A stretch of DNA of 64,000 bases. It comes from Methylocella sp. Its GTDB lineage: Bacteria; Pseudomonadota; Alphaproteobacteria; Rhizobiales; Beijerinckiaceae. Where the stretch lies: assembly GCA_037200525.1 (NCBI GenBank), contig JBBCGG010000001.1:2832501-2896500 (forward strand), written 5' to 3'. Position 1 is the stretch's first letter, and each line of letters opens with the position of its first letter. The translations under genes and the position numbers were made by a program. The notes below the pieces were generated by a model that saw only the letters and a list, made by a program, of their open reading frames with translations, was not told the origin of the DNA and made no database searches. Below are positions 18,768-28,740 of this stretch, one piece after another.

Positions 18768-21341
18768 ATGGCATGGCGCTGGCGCCAAGAGGACGCGAGA
18801 GTTTGGACGCTCCCGATGTGGAGGTTTTCAACTTGGAAGCTTCCATCTTGGCGGCGCCAGAGCCTCGGCGTTTGCCTTGGGCTCGCGCTTTTCCTCGCCC
18901 CGACGCAAGCGCTGTTCTGGCCGAACCCTGCGGATGTTGAGACAAGCATGGCCATTGGGCTGCGCCAAAATCCCAATATCGCGGGTCTTTCACTGGTCGT
19001 CGGCCTCATTCTCTTTTCGACGCTGACGGCTTTGTTTCATCTCATCGGACGGCGGCAATGGATGCAGCGCGAAAGCGCGCTGAATGCCGAGCTCGCAAGT
19101 TCGCGCGCTCGCCTCGACCGCGCCGAACTGTTTCTCGCCGCCGAAACCCAGATCGTCGTCGCCTGGGGCGGGCCCGACGATCAGCCTGATATCGAGGGCG
19201 ATCTCGGCCTCATTACCGACGGATCCAACGCCCGCCGCGTGCTTGCCTTCGGCTCCTGGCTGCCGCCGGACATGGCGCAAAACCTCGAGTTGAGCGTCGC
19301 CCGGCTGCGCGCGCGCGGCGAAGCGTTCCGCTTCCCAGTCACAAGCCTTGGCGGACGTCATCTCGAAGCCGAAGGACGCCCTGTCAGCGGCCTCGCCGTC
19401 ATGCGGATTCGGGACGTCTCTGGCGATCGCCTTGAAGCCATCCGTCTGCAAGAGTTGCAGGCCCGCACCATCAGCGAACTCCAGGCGCTATGGGCGATGC
19501 TCGATGCGGTTCCCAATCCGGCGTGGGTTCGCGACGGCGAGGGCCAATTGACTTGGGTGAACGCGGCCTACGCCCGCGCTGTCGAAGCCAAGGATCCGGC
19601 GACCGCGGTATCGCGTAGCATCGAGCTTTTGGAGCGTGCGGCGCGCGACGCCGGCGCTGATGCGAGAGCGGCTGGGTCAATCTGGCGCGGGCGCGCGCCA
19701 GCCGTCGTCGTCGGCGAACGTCGCATGCTCGACATTGTGGATGCGCCGGCTGGCCGCGCCTCGGTCGGCATGGCCATGGACGTTTCCGAAATCCAGTCGA
19801 TGCGAGCGGCGCTCGAACGGGAAATGCAGGCGCACGCGCGAACGCTTGACCAGCTGTCGACGGCAGTCGTCATTTTCGATCGAGCAAAGCGGCTTGTTTT
19901 CCACAACGCCGCCTATCGCCAGCTCTGGGGCTTGGATCAGGCCTGGCTTGAGCAGAAGCCAACCGAATCGGAGATTCTGGACCGGTTGCGGGCGGCTCGA
20001 CTATTACCCGAACAGGCCGATTTTCGCGCGTGGAAAGCCGGCGTGCTGGCCGCCTATCAATCGCTCGAGACCGAAGAACAGGCGTGGCACTTGCCCGATG
20101 GACGCACGCTTCGCATCGTCATTAACCCCAATCCTCAAGGCGGAGTGACTTATCTTTTCGACGACGTCACCGAGCGGTTCCATCTTGAATCGCAATTCAA
20201 CGCCGCCATCCGTGTGCAAAGCGAAACCCTTGATACGTTGAAAGAGGGCGTCGCGGTGTTCGGCAGCGATGGACGCCTCAAACTGTTCAATCCGGCTTTC
20301 TCGGGCATGTGGACGTTGAAGCCGGAGCAGCTCGATGATCAGCCGCACATCGATCGCGTTGCGCAAATCTGTGCGCCTCTGTTCGCGCATGAATCCGACT
20401 GGGACGAACTCCGCGCCGTCGTCGCTGGATTGCAGGATCAACGAGTAGGATTTGAAAGCCGCTTGTCCCGGCGCGACGGTTCCGTGCTCGACTGCGCCGC
20501 CGCGCCGCTGCCCGATGGGGCGACTTTGCTGACCTTCATCGACGCGACCGCAGGCGTCAATGTCGAACGGGCGCTGACGGAACGAAATCAGGCGCTGATC
20601 GATGCCGAAAAGCTGCGCAATGATTTTGTTCACCACGTATCGTATGAACTGCGGTCGCCGCTCACCAACATCATCGGCTTCATTCAGTTGCTCGGCGATT
20701 CGACGGTTGGCCCGCTTAACGCAAAACAGCTCGAATATGCGGGTTATGTGACTAAATCCTCCTCCGCGCTTCTGGCCATCATCAATGACATTCTCGACCT
20801 CGCCTCGATCGACGCGGACGCAATGGAACTGTCGCTTGAGGATGTCGATATCGCGAAGACGATGCAGGCCGCGGCCGAAGGCGTTCAGGATCGGCTGGAC
20901 GAATCGAAACTGACGCTTCACGTGGTCGCGATGGATGGCATCGGCTCGTTTATCGCCGACGGCAAACGGATCCGGCAAATTCTGTTCAATCTTCTTTCCA
21001 ATGCGATCGGTTTCTCGTCCTCGGGTCAGACCATCGATCTCGCCGCCATGAGACGTGGCGATGAGATCGTCTTCAAGGTGAGCGATCAGGGGCGCGGCAT
21101 TCCGCCCGAGGTCGTTGAACATGTTTTCGAGCGCTTTAAAACGCATACCTCCGGCTCACGCCATCGCGGCGTCGGGCTCGGCCTTTCGATCGTCCGTTCC
21201 TTCGTCGAATTGCATGGCGGCCGCATATTGATCGACGCCGCGCCCGGGGAGGGGACGACGGTGACTTGCATCTTTCCAACTGAACGTATGAATGTGGCGG
21301 CGGTCGAAATAACGCAGGAGCGCGAACGCAATGGCGGCTGA
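18768..21341 (+). CDS. divL: DivL-like PAS-domain pseudo-kinase with tyrosine in place of the phospho-histidine
   Basis: An 857-residue membrane-anchored sensor. Two N-terminal hydrophobic helices (about residues 30-50 and 70-95) are followed by several PAS regions (residues ~240-360, 365-480, 490-590), a kinase-like helical domain and an ATPase domain (NLLSNAIGFSSSG, DQGRGIPPEV, GVGLGLSIV). The H-box reads FVHHVSYELRSPLTN: Tyr626 stands where histidine is expected, as in Caulobacter DivL, which regulates CckA and so the CtrA cell-cycle pathway. GGAGG lies before the ATG. The stop region overlaps tsaE by 11 bases, a neighbourhood that supports orthology. Confidence 0.85.
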   Translation: MAWRWRQEDARVWTLPMWRFSTWKLPSWRRQSLGVCLGLALFLAPTQALFWPNPADVETSMAIGLRQNPNIAGLSLVVGLILFSTLTALFHLIGRRQWMQRESALNAELASSRARLDRAELFLAAETQIVVAWGGPDDQPDIEGDLGLITDGSNARRVLAFGSWLPPDMAQNLELSVARLRARGEAFRFPVTSLGGRHLEAEGRPVSGLAVMRIRDVSGDRLEAIRLQELQARTISELQALWAMLDAVPNPAWVRDGEGQLTWVNAAYARAVEAKDPATAVSRSIELLERAARDAGADARAAGSIWRGRAPAVVVGERRMLDIVDAPAGRASVGMAMDVSEIQSMRAALEREMQAHARTLDQLSTAVVIFDRAKRLVFHNAAYRQLWGLDQAWLEQKPTESEILDRLRAARLLPEQADFRAWKAGVLAAYQSLETEEQAWHLPDGRTLRIVINPNPQGGVTYLFDDVTERFHLESQFNAAIRVQSETLDTLKEGVAVFGSDGRLKLFNPAFSGMWTLKPEQLDDQPHIDRVAQICAPLFAHESDWDELRAVVAGLQDQRVGFESRLSRRDGSVLDCAAAPLPDGATLLTFIDATAGVNVERALTERNQALIDAEKLRNDFVHHVSYELRSPLTNIIGFIQLLGDSTVGPLNAKQLEYAGYVTKSSSALLAIINDILDLASIDADAMELSLEDVDIAKTMQAAAEGVQDRLDESKLTLHVVAMDGIGSFIADGKRIRQILFNLLSNAIGFSSSGQTIDLAAMRRGDEIVFKVSDQGRGIPPEVVEHVFERFKTHTSGSRHRGVGLGLSIVRSFVELHGGRILIDAAPGEGTTVTCIFPTERMNVAAVEITQERERNGG

Positions 21342-22902
21342 GCAGGGGCCAGACGCTTTGTCCGAGACGATTTGGTCGCGACGCCTTGAGGATGAGGCGA
21401 GCGCCTCGAAGCTCGCGGCCGAGGTCGCTGAGCTGATCGGACCCGGCGATCTCGTGACTTTGTCCGGCGATCTTGGCTCCGGCAAGACGACTTTTGCGCG
21501 CGAGTTGATTCGGCTGCTGACCGGAGAGTCAGATCTCGAGGTTCCGAGCCCGACCTTCATCTTGATGCAGAGCTATGAGGGCCAGCAAAGCCAAATCGTC
21601 CATGCCGACTTCTATCGGATTGAAAAGCCGGGAGAACTTATCGAACTCGGCTGGGAGGAGGCGATCGAGGGAGCGCTCGTTCTCGTCGAATGGCCGGACC
21701 GCGCGGAAGGATTTCTCGCCGCCGATAGGCTCGACATCCGCTTTAGTCTTGGCCCCGATGGAGACGGCGCGGGCGACAGGCGGGCAGCTCGCACGGCGAC
21801 AGTGACTGGCGTCGGCGCCTTCGCCCCGAGGCTTACGAAAGCCAAGGCGGTCCACGACATTCTCGAACATACCAGCTGGCGCGACGCCAAGCGCCAATTC
21901 ATGCAAGGCGACGCGTCGAGCAGAGTCTTTGAGCGCCTGGTCAAGCCCGATGGGCAGAGCGCGGTTCTGATGATCGCGCCGCAGCGCCCGGACGGCCCGC
22001 CGCTTCGCTACGGCAAGCCCTATAGCGCGATTGCGCGGCTCGCCGAAAACATCAGGCCTTTCATCGCCATCGACAAAGGCTTGCGCGCCGAGGGCTTTTC
22101 GGCGCCGGAAATCTACGCGTTCGACCTATCGACTGGCCTCGTTCTGCTCGAAGATCTCGGCGTGGAGACGATCATTGGCGCAGATGGCGTAAACCCCGAG
22201 CGCTATGCTTGGGCGGCGACCGCGTTGGCCCACCTGCATGGCGCAGATCTGCCCGACTCTCTGCCGATCAATGCGAATGAGACGTATCGCATTCCAAATT
22301 ACGACCTCGATGCGTTGTCGATTGAGGTCGAACTGCTGCTCGAATGGTACGCGCCGCACCGCGCCCGCGTGCAGCTATCGTCCGGGGCCAAGGCGACCTT
22401 CATCAATCTCTGGCGGCGCACCTTGCAGGACGGACTCAACGCAGATGCGACCTGGACCCTGCGCGATTATCATTCGCCCAATCTCATCTGGCTGCCGCAA
22501 CGCGAAGGCGTCGCGCAAGTCGGCATGGTCGATTTTCAGGATTGCGTCCTCGGCCATCCCGCCTATGACGTCGTGTCGCTGCTGCAAGACGCCCGCATCG
22601 ATGTTCCAGATATCATCGAATTAAAGCTCCTTTCCCATTACGCGCGTTTGCGACGCGACGCGAACGACGCATTCGACATGGCTGAATTTGCGAGAGCCTA
22701 TGCCATTCTGGGGGCGCAGCGGGCGACTAAAATCCTCGGCATTTTTACCCGGCTCGATGCGCGCGACCGGAAACCGCAATATCTTTCCCATTTGCCGCGC
22801 CTCCAAAAATATCTGGTCAAAGACCTGAATCACCCGGTTCTGGCCGACCTCAAGATCTGGTATGAAAATAACCTGCCGCAGATCTTCGATCAGGCGACCT
22901 GA
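21331..22902 (+). CDS. tsaE-amgK: TsaE / AmgK fusion: tRNA t6A ATPase joined to an amino-sugar kinase
   Basis: A 523-residue two-domain protein. Residues 1-160 are TsaE: GDLGSGKTTFARELIR (Walker A), PSPTFILMQSYE and HADFYRIEKPGELIELGWEE, the ATPase that helps make threonylcarbamoyladenosine-37 in tRNA. Residues 180-523 are an aminoglycoside-phosphotransferase-fold kinase: LLEDLGVETI, TWTLRDYHSPNLIWL (catalytic loop, with D in RDYH) and GMVDFQDCVLGHPAYDV. The latter matches AmgK, the anomeric kinase for N-acetylmuramate and GlcNAc in peptidoglycan recycling. The following gene is murU, which supports that role. Such fusions are known in alphaproteobacteria. Confidence 0.9.
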   Translation: MAAEQGPDALSETIWSRRLEDEASASKLAAEVAELIGPGDLVTLSGDLGSGKTTFARELIRLLTGESDLEVPSPTFILMQSYEGQQSQIVHADFYRIEKPGELIELGWEEAIEGALVLVEWPDRAEGFLAADRLDIRFSLGPDGDGAGDRRAARTATVTGVGAFAPRLTKAKAVHDILEHTSWRDAKRQFMQGDASSRVFERLVKPDGQSAVLMIAPQRPDGPPLRYGKPYSAIARLAENIRPFIAIDKGLRAEGFSAPEIYAFDLSTGLVLLEDLGVETIIGADGVNPERYAWAATALAHLHGADLPDSLPINANETYRIPNYDLDALSIEVELLLEWYAPHRARVQLSSGAKATFINLWRRTLQDGLNADATWTLRDYHSPNLIWLPQREGVAQVGMVDFQDCVLGHPAYDVVSLLQDARIDVPDIIELKLLSHYARLRRDANDAFDMAEFARAYAILGAQRATKILGIFTRLDARDRKPQYLSHLPRLQKYLVKDLNHPVLADLKIWYENNLPQIFDQAT

Positions 22903-23031
22903 GGCCCCTACTGCTCTCGGTCTTTTTAACTGCGCGGTATAAGCGCTTGTTTTAGCCTGCGAGGCCGCCTTTATGAGCAAGTGTGCGGCCTTTCGAAGGT
23001 GGCGTCACGGCTTAGCTCAACTGGGATCCAC

Positions 23032-23754
23032 ATGACCTCCATACCCACCAAAGCCATGGTCTTTGCGGCTGGTCTTGGCGCGCGAATGCGACCGCTGACC
23101 CTGACCACTCCGAAACCGCTGATCAAAGTGGCCGGCAAGCCAATGATTGATCACATGCTCGATCGTTTCGCCGACGTGGGAGTTGAGACGGCGATCGTCA
23201 ATGTGCATTACCTCGCCGATCAGATTGAAGCACATCTCGCCGCGCGCAAAACGCCGAAAATAATGATTTCGGATGAGCGGGATGAACTTCTCGATCAGGG
23301 CGGCGGCATCGCCAAGGCGCTGCCATTGCTTGGTCCGGAGCCGTTTTTTTTGTGCAATACGGACGCCTTGTGGATCGAAGGGCCAAAACAGAATTTGCGC
23401 CGCCTCGCTGAGGCGTGGGACCCCGACGTCATGGACATTCTGCTGCTCGTCGCCGCGACGACCGCGAGCATCGGGGTCGATTGGCCCGGCGATTTCCTTA
23501 TGGCTCCGGATGGTCGGTTGACGCGCCGCGCCGAACGCGAAGTCGCGCCTTTCGCCTATGCTGGCGTCGGCATCGTCAAACCGGAGCTGTTTTCCGGAGA
23601 AACGCGAAAAATCTTCCCATTGGCGCCGTTTTTTTTCGAGGCGGCGCAGCGAGGCAGGTTGTTCGGACAAAGGCTTGACGGATTCTGGCTGCACGTCGGC
23701 GCCCCCCAGGTCATCGCTGAGGCGGAATGGGTGGTTTCGCTCAGCGTGCTCTAG
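23032..23754 (+). CDS. murU: N-acetylmuramate-1-phosphate uridylyltransferase (MurU-like)
   Basis: A 240-residue nucleotidyltransferase. AMVFAAGLGARMRPLTLTTP is the glucose-1-phosphate-nucleotidyltransferase signature; ETAIVNVHYLADQI and PFFLCNTDALW follow. In Pseudomonas AmgK and MurU turn MurNAc directly into UDP-MurNAc, bypassing the early peptidoglycan pathway; the amgK domain just upstream makes this assignment likely here. ATG at 23032 fits the conserved N-terminus; GTG at 22981 is an alternative. In many relatives addB/addA follow; here they do not. Confidence 0.85.
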   Translation: MTSIPTKAMVFAAGLGARMRPLTLTTPKPLIKVAGKPMIDHMLDRFADVGVETAIVNVHYLADQIEAHLAARKTPKIMISDERDELLDQGGGIAKALPLLGPEPFFLCNTDALWIEGPKQNLRRLAEAWDPDVMDILLLVAATTASIGVDWPGDFLMAPDGRLTRRAEREVAPFAYAGVGIVKPELFSGETRKIFPLAPFFFEAAQRGRLFGQRLDGFWLHVGAPQVIAEAEWVVSLSVL

Positions 23755-23856
23755 CGCCGGCGCCGAAACGCCAACTTGAACGGCGTTCACTGGTTGTTCT
23801 TGCGCGCGGCTGTGACGTCAGCTAAGCTCCCGGTAAGCGGGAGCCGGGAGTTGCCG

Positions 23857-25395
23857 ATGGTCGTCAGGGTCGCGACGGTTGCGTTCGAGGGCATTGAGGC
23901 GCGGCCGGTCGACGTCCAGGTTCAGATCGCCAATGGCAATGTGGTTTTCACCGTCGTCGGACTCGGCGACAAGGCTGTAGCGGAATCGCGCGAGCGGGTG
24001 CGGGCGGCGCTGAACGCATCGGGGCTCGCGCTGCCGGCCAAACGCATCACAGTCAATCTGGCCCCGGCGGATCTGCCGAAAGAGGGCAGTCATTATGATT
24101 TGCCGATCGCGCTTGGCATCATGGCCGCGATTGGCGCCATCCCCCAGGACGCTCTGCAAAATTACACCGTGCTGGGCGAATTGGCTCTCGATGGGACCAT
24201 CACCGCCGTTACCGGCGTTCTGCCGGCGGCGATTGCGGCGAACGCGCGCGGCCACGGTCTCATCTGCCCGCACGAAAGCGGTCCGGAAGCCGCGTGGGCC
24301 AGTCAAGACATTGACGTTCTGGCGCCGATTTCCCTGATTCAGCTGGCCAATCATTTCAAAGGAACGCAGGTGATGGCCTCCCCGCGTCCGGCCGTGCGCG
24401 AGGCCGCCGGGGCGTTGCCCGATCTGCGCGACGTCAAAGGTCAGGAAAGCGCCAAACGCGCGCTCGAAATCGCCGCAGCCGGAGGTCATAATCTCCTGTT
24501 CAATGGGCCGCCGGGGGCGGGCAAGTCCATGTTGGCTGCGCGGCTGCCTTCAATTTTGCCTCCGTTGACTCCGCGTGAACTGCTTGAGGTTTCGCTGATC
24601 CATTCGGTCGCAGGCGATCTGGCCGGCGGCTCGCTCACCGATCGCCGCCCGTTTCGCGCGCCGCATCATTCGGCGTCCATGGCCGCTCTGGTCGGCGGCG
24701 GCTCGCGGGCGCGACCGGGCGAGATTTCGCTCGCTCATCATGGCGTCCTTTTTCTTGATGAATTGCCGGAATTTCAGCCGCAAGTTCTGGATAGCCTCCG
24801 CCAGCCGCTTGAGACCGGCGAGGTCGCCATCGCCCGGGCCAATCACAGGATCGTCTATCCAGCGCGATTCCAGCTGGTCGCGGCGATGAACCCTTGCCGT
24901 TGTGGCCATGCGACGGATCCGGGTTTTGCCTGCAATCGCCAGCCCAACGCGCGCTGCATTGCTAAATATTTGTCGCGGCTCTCGGGTCCCTTGCTCGATC
25001 GCATCGACCTTCATGTCGAGGCGCCCGCCGTCGCCGCCGCTGACCTGATGCTGCCGCCGCCATCCGAAGGATCAGCCGAAGTCGCGGCGCGAGTTGCTGC
25101 GGCGCGAGCGATCCAGGTGCGTCGTTACGCCGGATTAGGGCAGCCGGGCATCGGGTCGAACGCCGCCGCGCCTGCGGCGGTGATCGAGGCGGTGGCGCAA
25201 CCGGACGCCGGCGGCCTTGCCTTGGTTCAGGAGGCGTCGGATCGATTACGGCTGTCTGCGCGCGGATTTCACCGGGTCTTGAAGCTGGCCCGGACCATAG
25301 CTGATCTTGACGGAGCCGAAACGGTCGGAAGCCTGCATCTCGCCGAAGCGCTTTCGTACAGGATCGATGCCGCCCGGCAATTGCGCGCGGCTTGA
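23857..25395 (+). CDS. comM: YifB/ComM family Mg-chelatase-like AAA ATPase
   Basis: A 512-residue AAA+ protein. The N-terminal domain (VARVATVAFEGIEARPVDVQ-like, DLPIALGIMAAIG) is a ribosomal-S5/LonC-like fold; the Mg-chelatase-like ATPase has GPPGAGKSMLAARLP (Walker A), VLFLDELPEF (Walker B), a CRCGH...C cluster and the C-terminal Mg_chelatase_C domain. ComM is a branch-migration helicase that aids integration of DNA during transformation; the alphaproteobacterial role is less studied. ATG at 23857 behind GGGAG gives the standard N-terminus, though the frame is open from 23776. Confidence 0.92.
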   Translation: MVVRVATVAFEGIEARPVDVQVQIANGNVVFTVVGLGDKAVAESRERVRAALNASGLALPAKRITVNLAPADLPKEGSHYDLPIALGIMAAIGAIPQDALQNYTVLGELALDGTITAVTGVLPAAIAANARGHGLICPHESGPEAAWASQDIDVLAPISLIQLANHFKGTQVMASPRPAVREAAGALPDLRDVKGQESAKRALEIAAAGGHNLLFNGPPGAGKSMLAARLPSILPPLTPRELLEVSLIHSVAGDLAGGSLTDRRPFRAPHHSASMAALVGGGSRARPGEISLAHHGVLFLDELPEFQPQVLDSLRQPLETGEVAIARANHRIVYPARFQLVAAMNPCRCGHATDPGFACNRQPNARCIAKYLSRLSGPLLDRIDLHVEAPAVAAADLMLPPPSEGSAEVAARVAAARAIQVRRYAGLGQPGIGSNAAAPAAVIEAVAQPDAGGLALVQEASDRLRLSARGFHRVLKLARTIADLDGAETVGSLHLAEALSYRIDAARQLRAA

Positions 25396-26136
25396 ACCCA
25401 CCGCCAGCAGTATCTGATGACGGCGGCAATCAGCCGTTGAATGCGCCGGCGCGGCGATTTTTATTGGATGAATAGTATCGATTTCCATCGGCAGCGGCGT
25501 GGTTGCTTCATATTGACGCGCTACTGCTTTCTATGCCGTTGTTTTGGCGCGTGATTCTCTTAAAAAATCTGCAATTGTTGCTGACGCGCGGCAGTTGCGG
25601 GAGCCTCAGAAGGCGGTTTCTGGAGGTCCAAAGGCCACGCTTTGGCCACACTGCCAAAATATTACCCGCATCCATCAGGCTCAGCCTCAGCTATGGAGAC
25701 CGATAGAACGAAGTGTATTCAGCAGAAATGCTCGCTTTAGGAAAAATATATTGATGCGAGTCTAGGATCGTAAGTATGGAGCGTTGCGTAGGTTGCTAAA
25801 AGTTTAGCGCCTCAAATATTCTGGTTGAGCGCTCTTTGCAGCGCTTCCTTCTGAACCTGCCGGTTATTTGCCTTTAATTGTCCACGACGGATCTGAACGC
25901 TATGATCAGCGTGACAAGTAGGCAATCACGCCTAAGTTGAAATATTACGGTAGGCAGCCTCCGTATAATGGAGGATACCGCGTCATATGTATAAATAATA
26001 TTTTATGTCGCGTCGTTAATGGCGCGCTGAGAATGTCCATTGCGGAATTATATTGTTAGCCCCGCCGATACAAATCCGAAGCATAAGACGGGTTGAGGGC
26101 TGTTTATCCAATTTTCGCAACTGGGGAATAGTAGTA
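25396..26136. other. 741-base gap, AT-rich in its right half
   Basis: No gene can be supported. Base composition falls below that of the flanks from about 25500 to 26050. Short frames at 25503-25765 have no visible family or ribosome site. The stretch probably carries the promoter and control region of the secreted beta-helix protein; a small palindrome (CTCCGTATAATGGAG) lies at about 25958-25972. Confidence 0.4.
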
Positions 26137-28734
26137 ATGCGAACTTCAACCTGTCTATTTGGTTTATACACTGGGCGCATCAAGCGCCGCCAGTTCCGGC
26201 TATTGCGCTGGCATGGCGTCGTGGGCGGCGCGGCGTTGGTGTGGGGGCTTGGCGCCGCGGCGGCCGTGGCTGCGCCGGTGATTTTCAACCAGCCCTTCAC
26301 CGCCAACCCGGGCGACGTCATCAGCGTCACCGGCAGCTCGCTGACCACCACGCCCAAAGTCTATATTCAGGGCGGCCGGCAGAGCGCGGCGACCCTCGTC
26401 CCGGCCATGGAGGCCGCCGACAATGTCGTCGTCGTCCAGATTCCGGCGACCCTGGCCTTCGACGTTTACAAGCTCTGGGTCGTCAACAGCAAAGGAACCA
26501 GCGCGCCGGTCTATCTCAACGCGCCCCGCGCCATGAGTTTTGATGCGCCGCGCGCCGTGCATTATGACGCGACGCGCGCCATCAATGTGGATAATGCGGC
26601 AACGCCCGCCGTCGAGATCGCCGCCGGCGATCAGTTTCGCATCTTCGGCCGCAATCTCTACGTCAATTCGGCCGCCGATGCGGTGACCCTCATCGACGCC
26701 CAAACCGGGACCTCGCTCGCCGCCACGGTTTCCGGCGCGAAAGACGCCAATAGCCTCACGGCGATCGCCCCCAGCGGGATCGTCGCCGGACGAACCTATA
26801 ATGTGACGGTCTCCAATGGCTATGGCTCCGCCCAGGCGGATCAGGCGATCATCGGGCGCTCGGGCGGCGGCTCCGACTATTTCAAGCTCGGCGTGACCTG
26901 GGGACGCGATTTCATCACCCAGAACGGCGCCGCCTATAATGCGGCCAAGCCCGGCGTCAACGAACAATACCACCACATCTACAACGTCATGACGGACCCC
27001 GTCTTGAAGCTGCACGCCGTCGGCAATGGCGTCGCCGACGACACGGCGGCGATCAATGCGGCGATCGCGGCGGCGGCTAAAAGCGGCGGCGGCATCGCCT
27101 ATCTTCCGGCGGGAACCTATCGGCTCGCCTCTCGCAGCGGAGCCCAGACAGGCATCGCGCTGCAGGCCGGCGTCGTCCTTCAGGGGCAGAGCGACAGCAC
27201 CACCAAGATCGTTTATGGTCCGACCAGTTCGCAGCCGAGCAGCTATAATTTTAACGCGGTGACCTTCAACGGCAACGTCTCCGGGATCGCCGATCTGTCG
27301 TTTCAGAGCGCCGACGCCCAAGGGCTGAATATTACGCCGCTCGTCAACCAGTGGCTGACCCCCTACAGCGAGCTGTTCGCGCAGCGCGTCAACTGGAATT
27401 TGAACGCCAGCGCGGCGGCCGTCACCCTCATCGGCTGCAACAAGGTCGCGATCGAGAACTCGACCTTCTCGACGCTGGCGAATGCGCCGAAAACAGGCGG
27501 CCCATTCTACTTCGCCAACAGCACAAATGTGACGGTGCAGAACAATACGCTGGCTTTCGGGTTCATCGGCTCGGCCAGTTTCTCGAACATCGACAACATC
27601 ATAGTAGAGGGCAATCACTTTACCCGCTATTCATCGCCGACCTGGATTGGCCTTGGCCGTCAGATGTCGTTCAACTTCATCAGGAACGGCGTCGTCCAGA
27701 ATAATATTTTCGACGTATCCGGCGCAACCCTGCCATTCCAGAACGCCGATGGCGAGACCATCCTCAGCGAAGGCGGCTCCCTTTCGCCGGAGGTCGACTC
27801 CGGCGCCGTGACGGCGGCGACGAGCGCCACCATCGCCGACGGATCGCGATGCGCGACATGCGCCTGGAACTTATTTCCCAATTCCTACGTCGTCGTCGTC
27901 AGCGGCAAAGGGGCCGGGCAATGGCGGCATATTGTCGGGTTGAGCGGCAACACCTTCACCATCGACAAGCCATGGGACGTCATCCCCGCCGCGGGCGATC
28001 ATTTCGCCACCGGCGCGCCATCCTATGAAAACGTCATGATCCGCAACAACACGATGCAGAACAACCCGGCGGGAATTGTTTTGTTTGGCCCGGTGATGTT
28101 CCTCAACGTCGCCATCGCCAACAATCAGCTGACCGATAATGGCGGCATCATCCTGGCGCCCTATCAAGTCAACCAGGCGCGCTGGAACACCACTCCGCCA
28201 GTCGCTTATCTCGATGCGACCTATAGAAATATCGAGATCAAAAATAATGTGCTGAAAAATACCAAAGGACAGTGGCCGTCCTCCATCAATACGGAGTTCT
28301 TCAGCATTTCCCCCAACCAGTTCTGGGGCGTCAGCGCCGATGGCGTCGAGGTTCGCAACAATCAGCTCACCGCCCACGCCGCCATCAATCCCAACAATTA
28401 TCTTTACACCGGCAACAATAGCAAAGAGGGCTATGAGAACGAAGCCCTCAACCAGCAGGTGGGCAATGGCGCTTTCGTCTATACCGGCCCGAGCCCGATC
28501 GTCGGCACGGTGTTTCAAGGCAACAGCTGCGTCAACTGCCCCGTGCAGTACGAGCTGAGCTACGGCGCGCTGGCGACGGTCATCTGGAACGCGACAGGCA
28601 CAAGCAACGTCGCCTCCACCTTCCTGCTCGACGACGTCTTCGCCAACTGGAGCCCCGCCACCGCAGGCCCACACTCAACCGGAACAATTACTAATAATCC
28701 CGCCGCTCCGGCCGGCGTGACTGTCATCAAATAA
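26137..28734 (+). CDS. Large secreted right-handed beta-helix protein, pectate-lyase-superfamily fold
   Basis: An 865-residue exported protein. ATG at 26137 follows GGGGAA. After an arginine-rich n-region comes a hydrophobic stretch (VVGGAALVWGLGAAAAVAAP), a likely Sec signal cleaved near AAAVA-AP. Two Ig/TIG-like beta domains (FNQPFTANPGDVISVTG; FRIFGRNLYV) lead to GNGVADDTAAINAAIAAAAKSGG, the classic opening of the Pectate_lyase_3 beta helix, which runs almost to the end with repeated N-rich rungs (VTVQNNTL, IENSTF, VEGNHF, IKNNVLKN). It may bind or cut an extracellular polysaccharide; no catalytic site can be assigned. A strong terminator follows directly. Confidence 0.8.
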   Translation: MRTSTCLFGLYTGRIKRRQFRLLRWHGVVGGAALVWGLGAAAAVAAPVIFNQPFTANPGDVISVTGSSLTTTPKVYIQGGRQSAATLVPAMEAADNVVVVQIPATLAFDVYKLWVVNSKGTSAPVYLNAPRAMSFDAPRAVHYDATRAINVDNAATPAVEIAAGDQFRIFGRNLYVNSAADAVTLIDAQTGTSLAATVSGAKDANSLTAIAPSGIVAGRTYNVTVSNGYGSAQADQAIIGRSGGGSDYFKLGVTWGRDFITQNGAAYNAAKPGVNEQYHHIYNVMTDPVLKLHAVGNGVADDTAAINAAIAAAAKSGGGIAYLPAGTYRLASRSGAQTGIALQAGVVLQGQSDSTTKIVYGPTSSQPSSYNFNAVTFNGNVSGIADLSFQSADAQGLNITPLVNQWLTPYSELFAQRVNWNLNASAAAVTLIGCNKVAIENSTFSTLANAPKTGGPFYFANSTNVTVQNNTLAFGFIGSASFSNIDNIIVEGNHFTRYSSPTWIGLGRQMSFNFIRNGVVQNNIFDVSGATLPFQNADGETILSEGGSLSPEVDSGAVTAATSATIADGSRCATCAWNLFPNSYVVVVSGKGAGQWRHIVGLSGNTFTIDKPWDVIPAAGDHFATGAPSYENVMIRNNTMQNNPAGIVLFGPVMFLNVAIANNQLTDNGGIILAPYQVNQARWNTTPPVAYLDATYRNIEIKNNVLKNTKGQWPSSINTEFFSISPNQFWGVSADGVEVRNNQLTAHAAINPNNYLYTGNNSKEGYENEALNQQVGNGAFVYTGPSPIVGTVFQGNSCVNCPVQYELSYGALATVIWNATGTSNVASTFLLDDVFANWSPATAGPHSTGTITNNPAAPAGVTVIK

Positions 28735-28740
28735 TCCGCC

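Noticed and set aside
26200-27618. 472-codon minus-strand frame inside the beta-helix gene
   Set aside because: A high-GC antisense shadow; its Gly/Asp/Arg-rich sequence mirrors codon bias of the sense gene.
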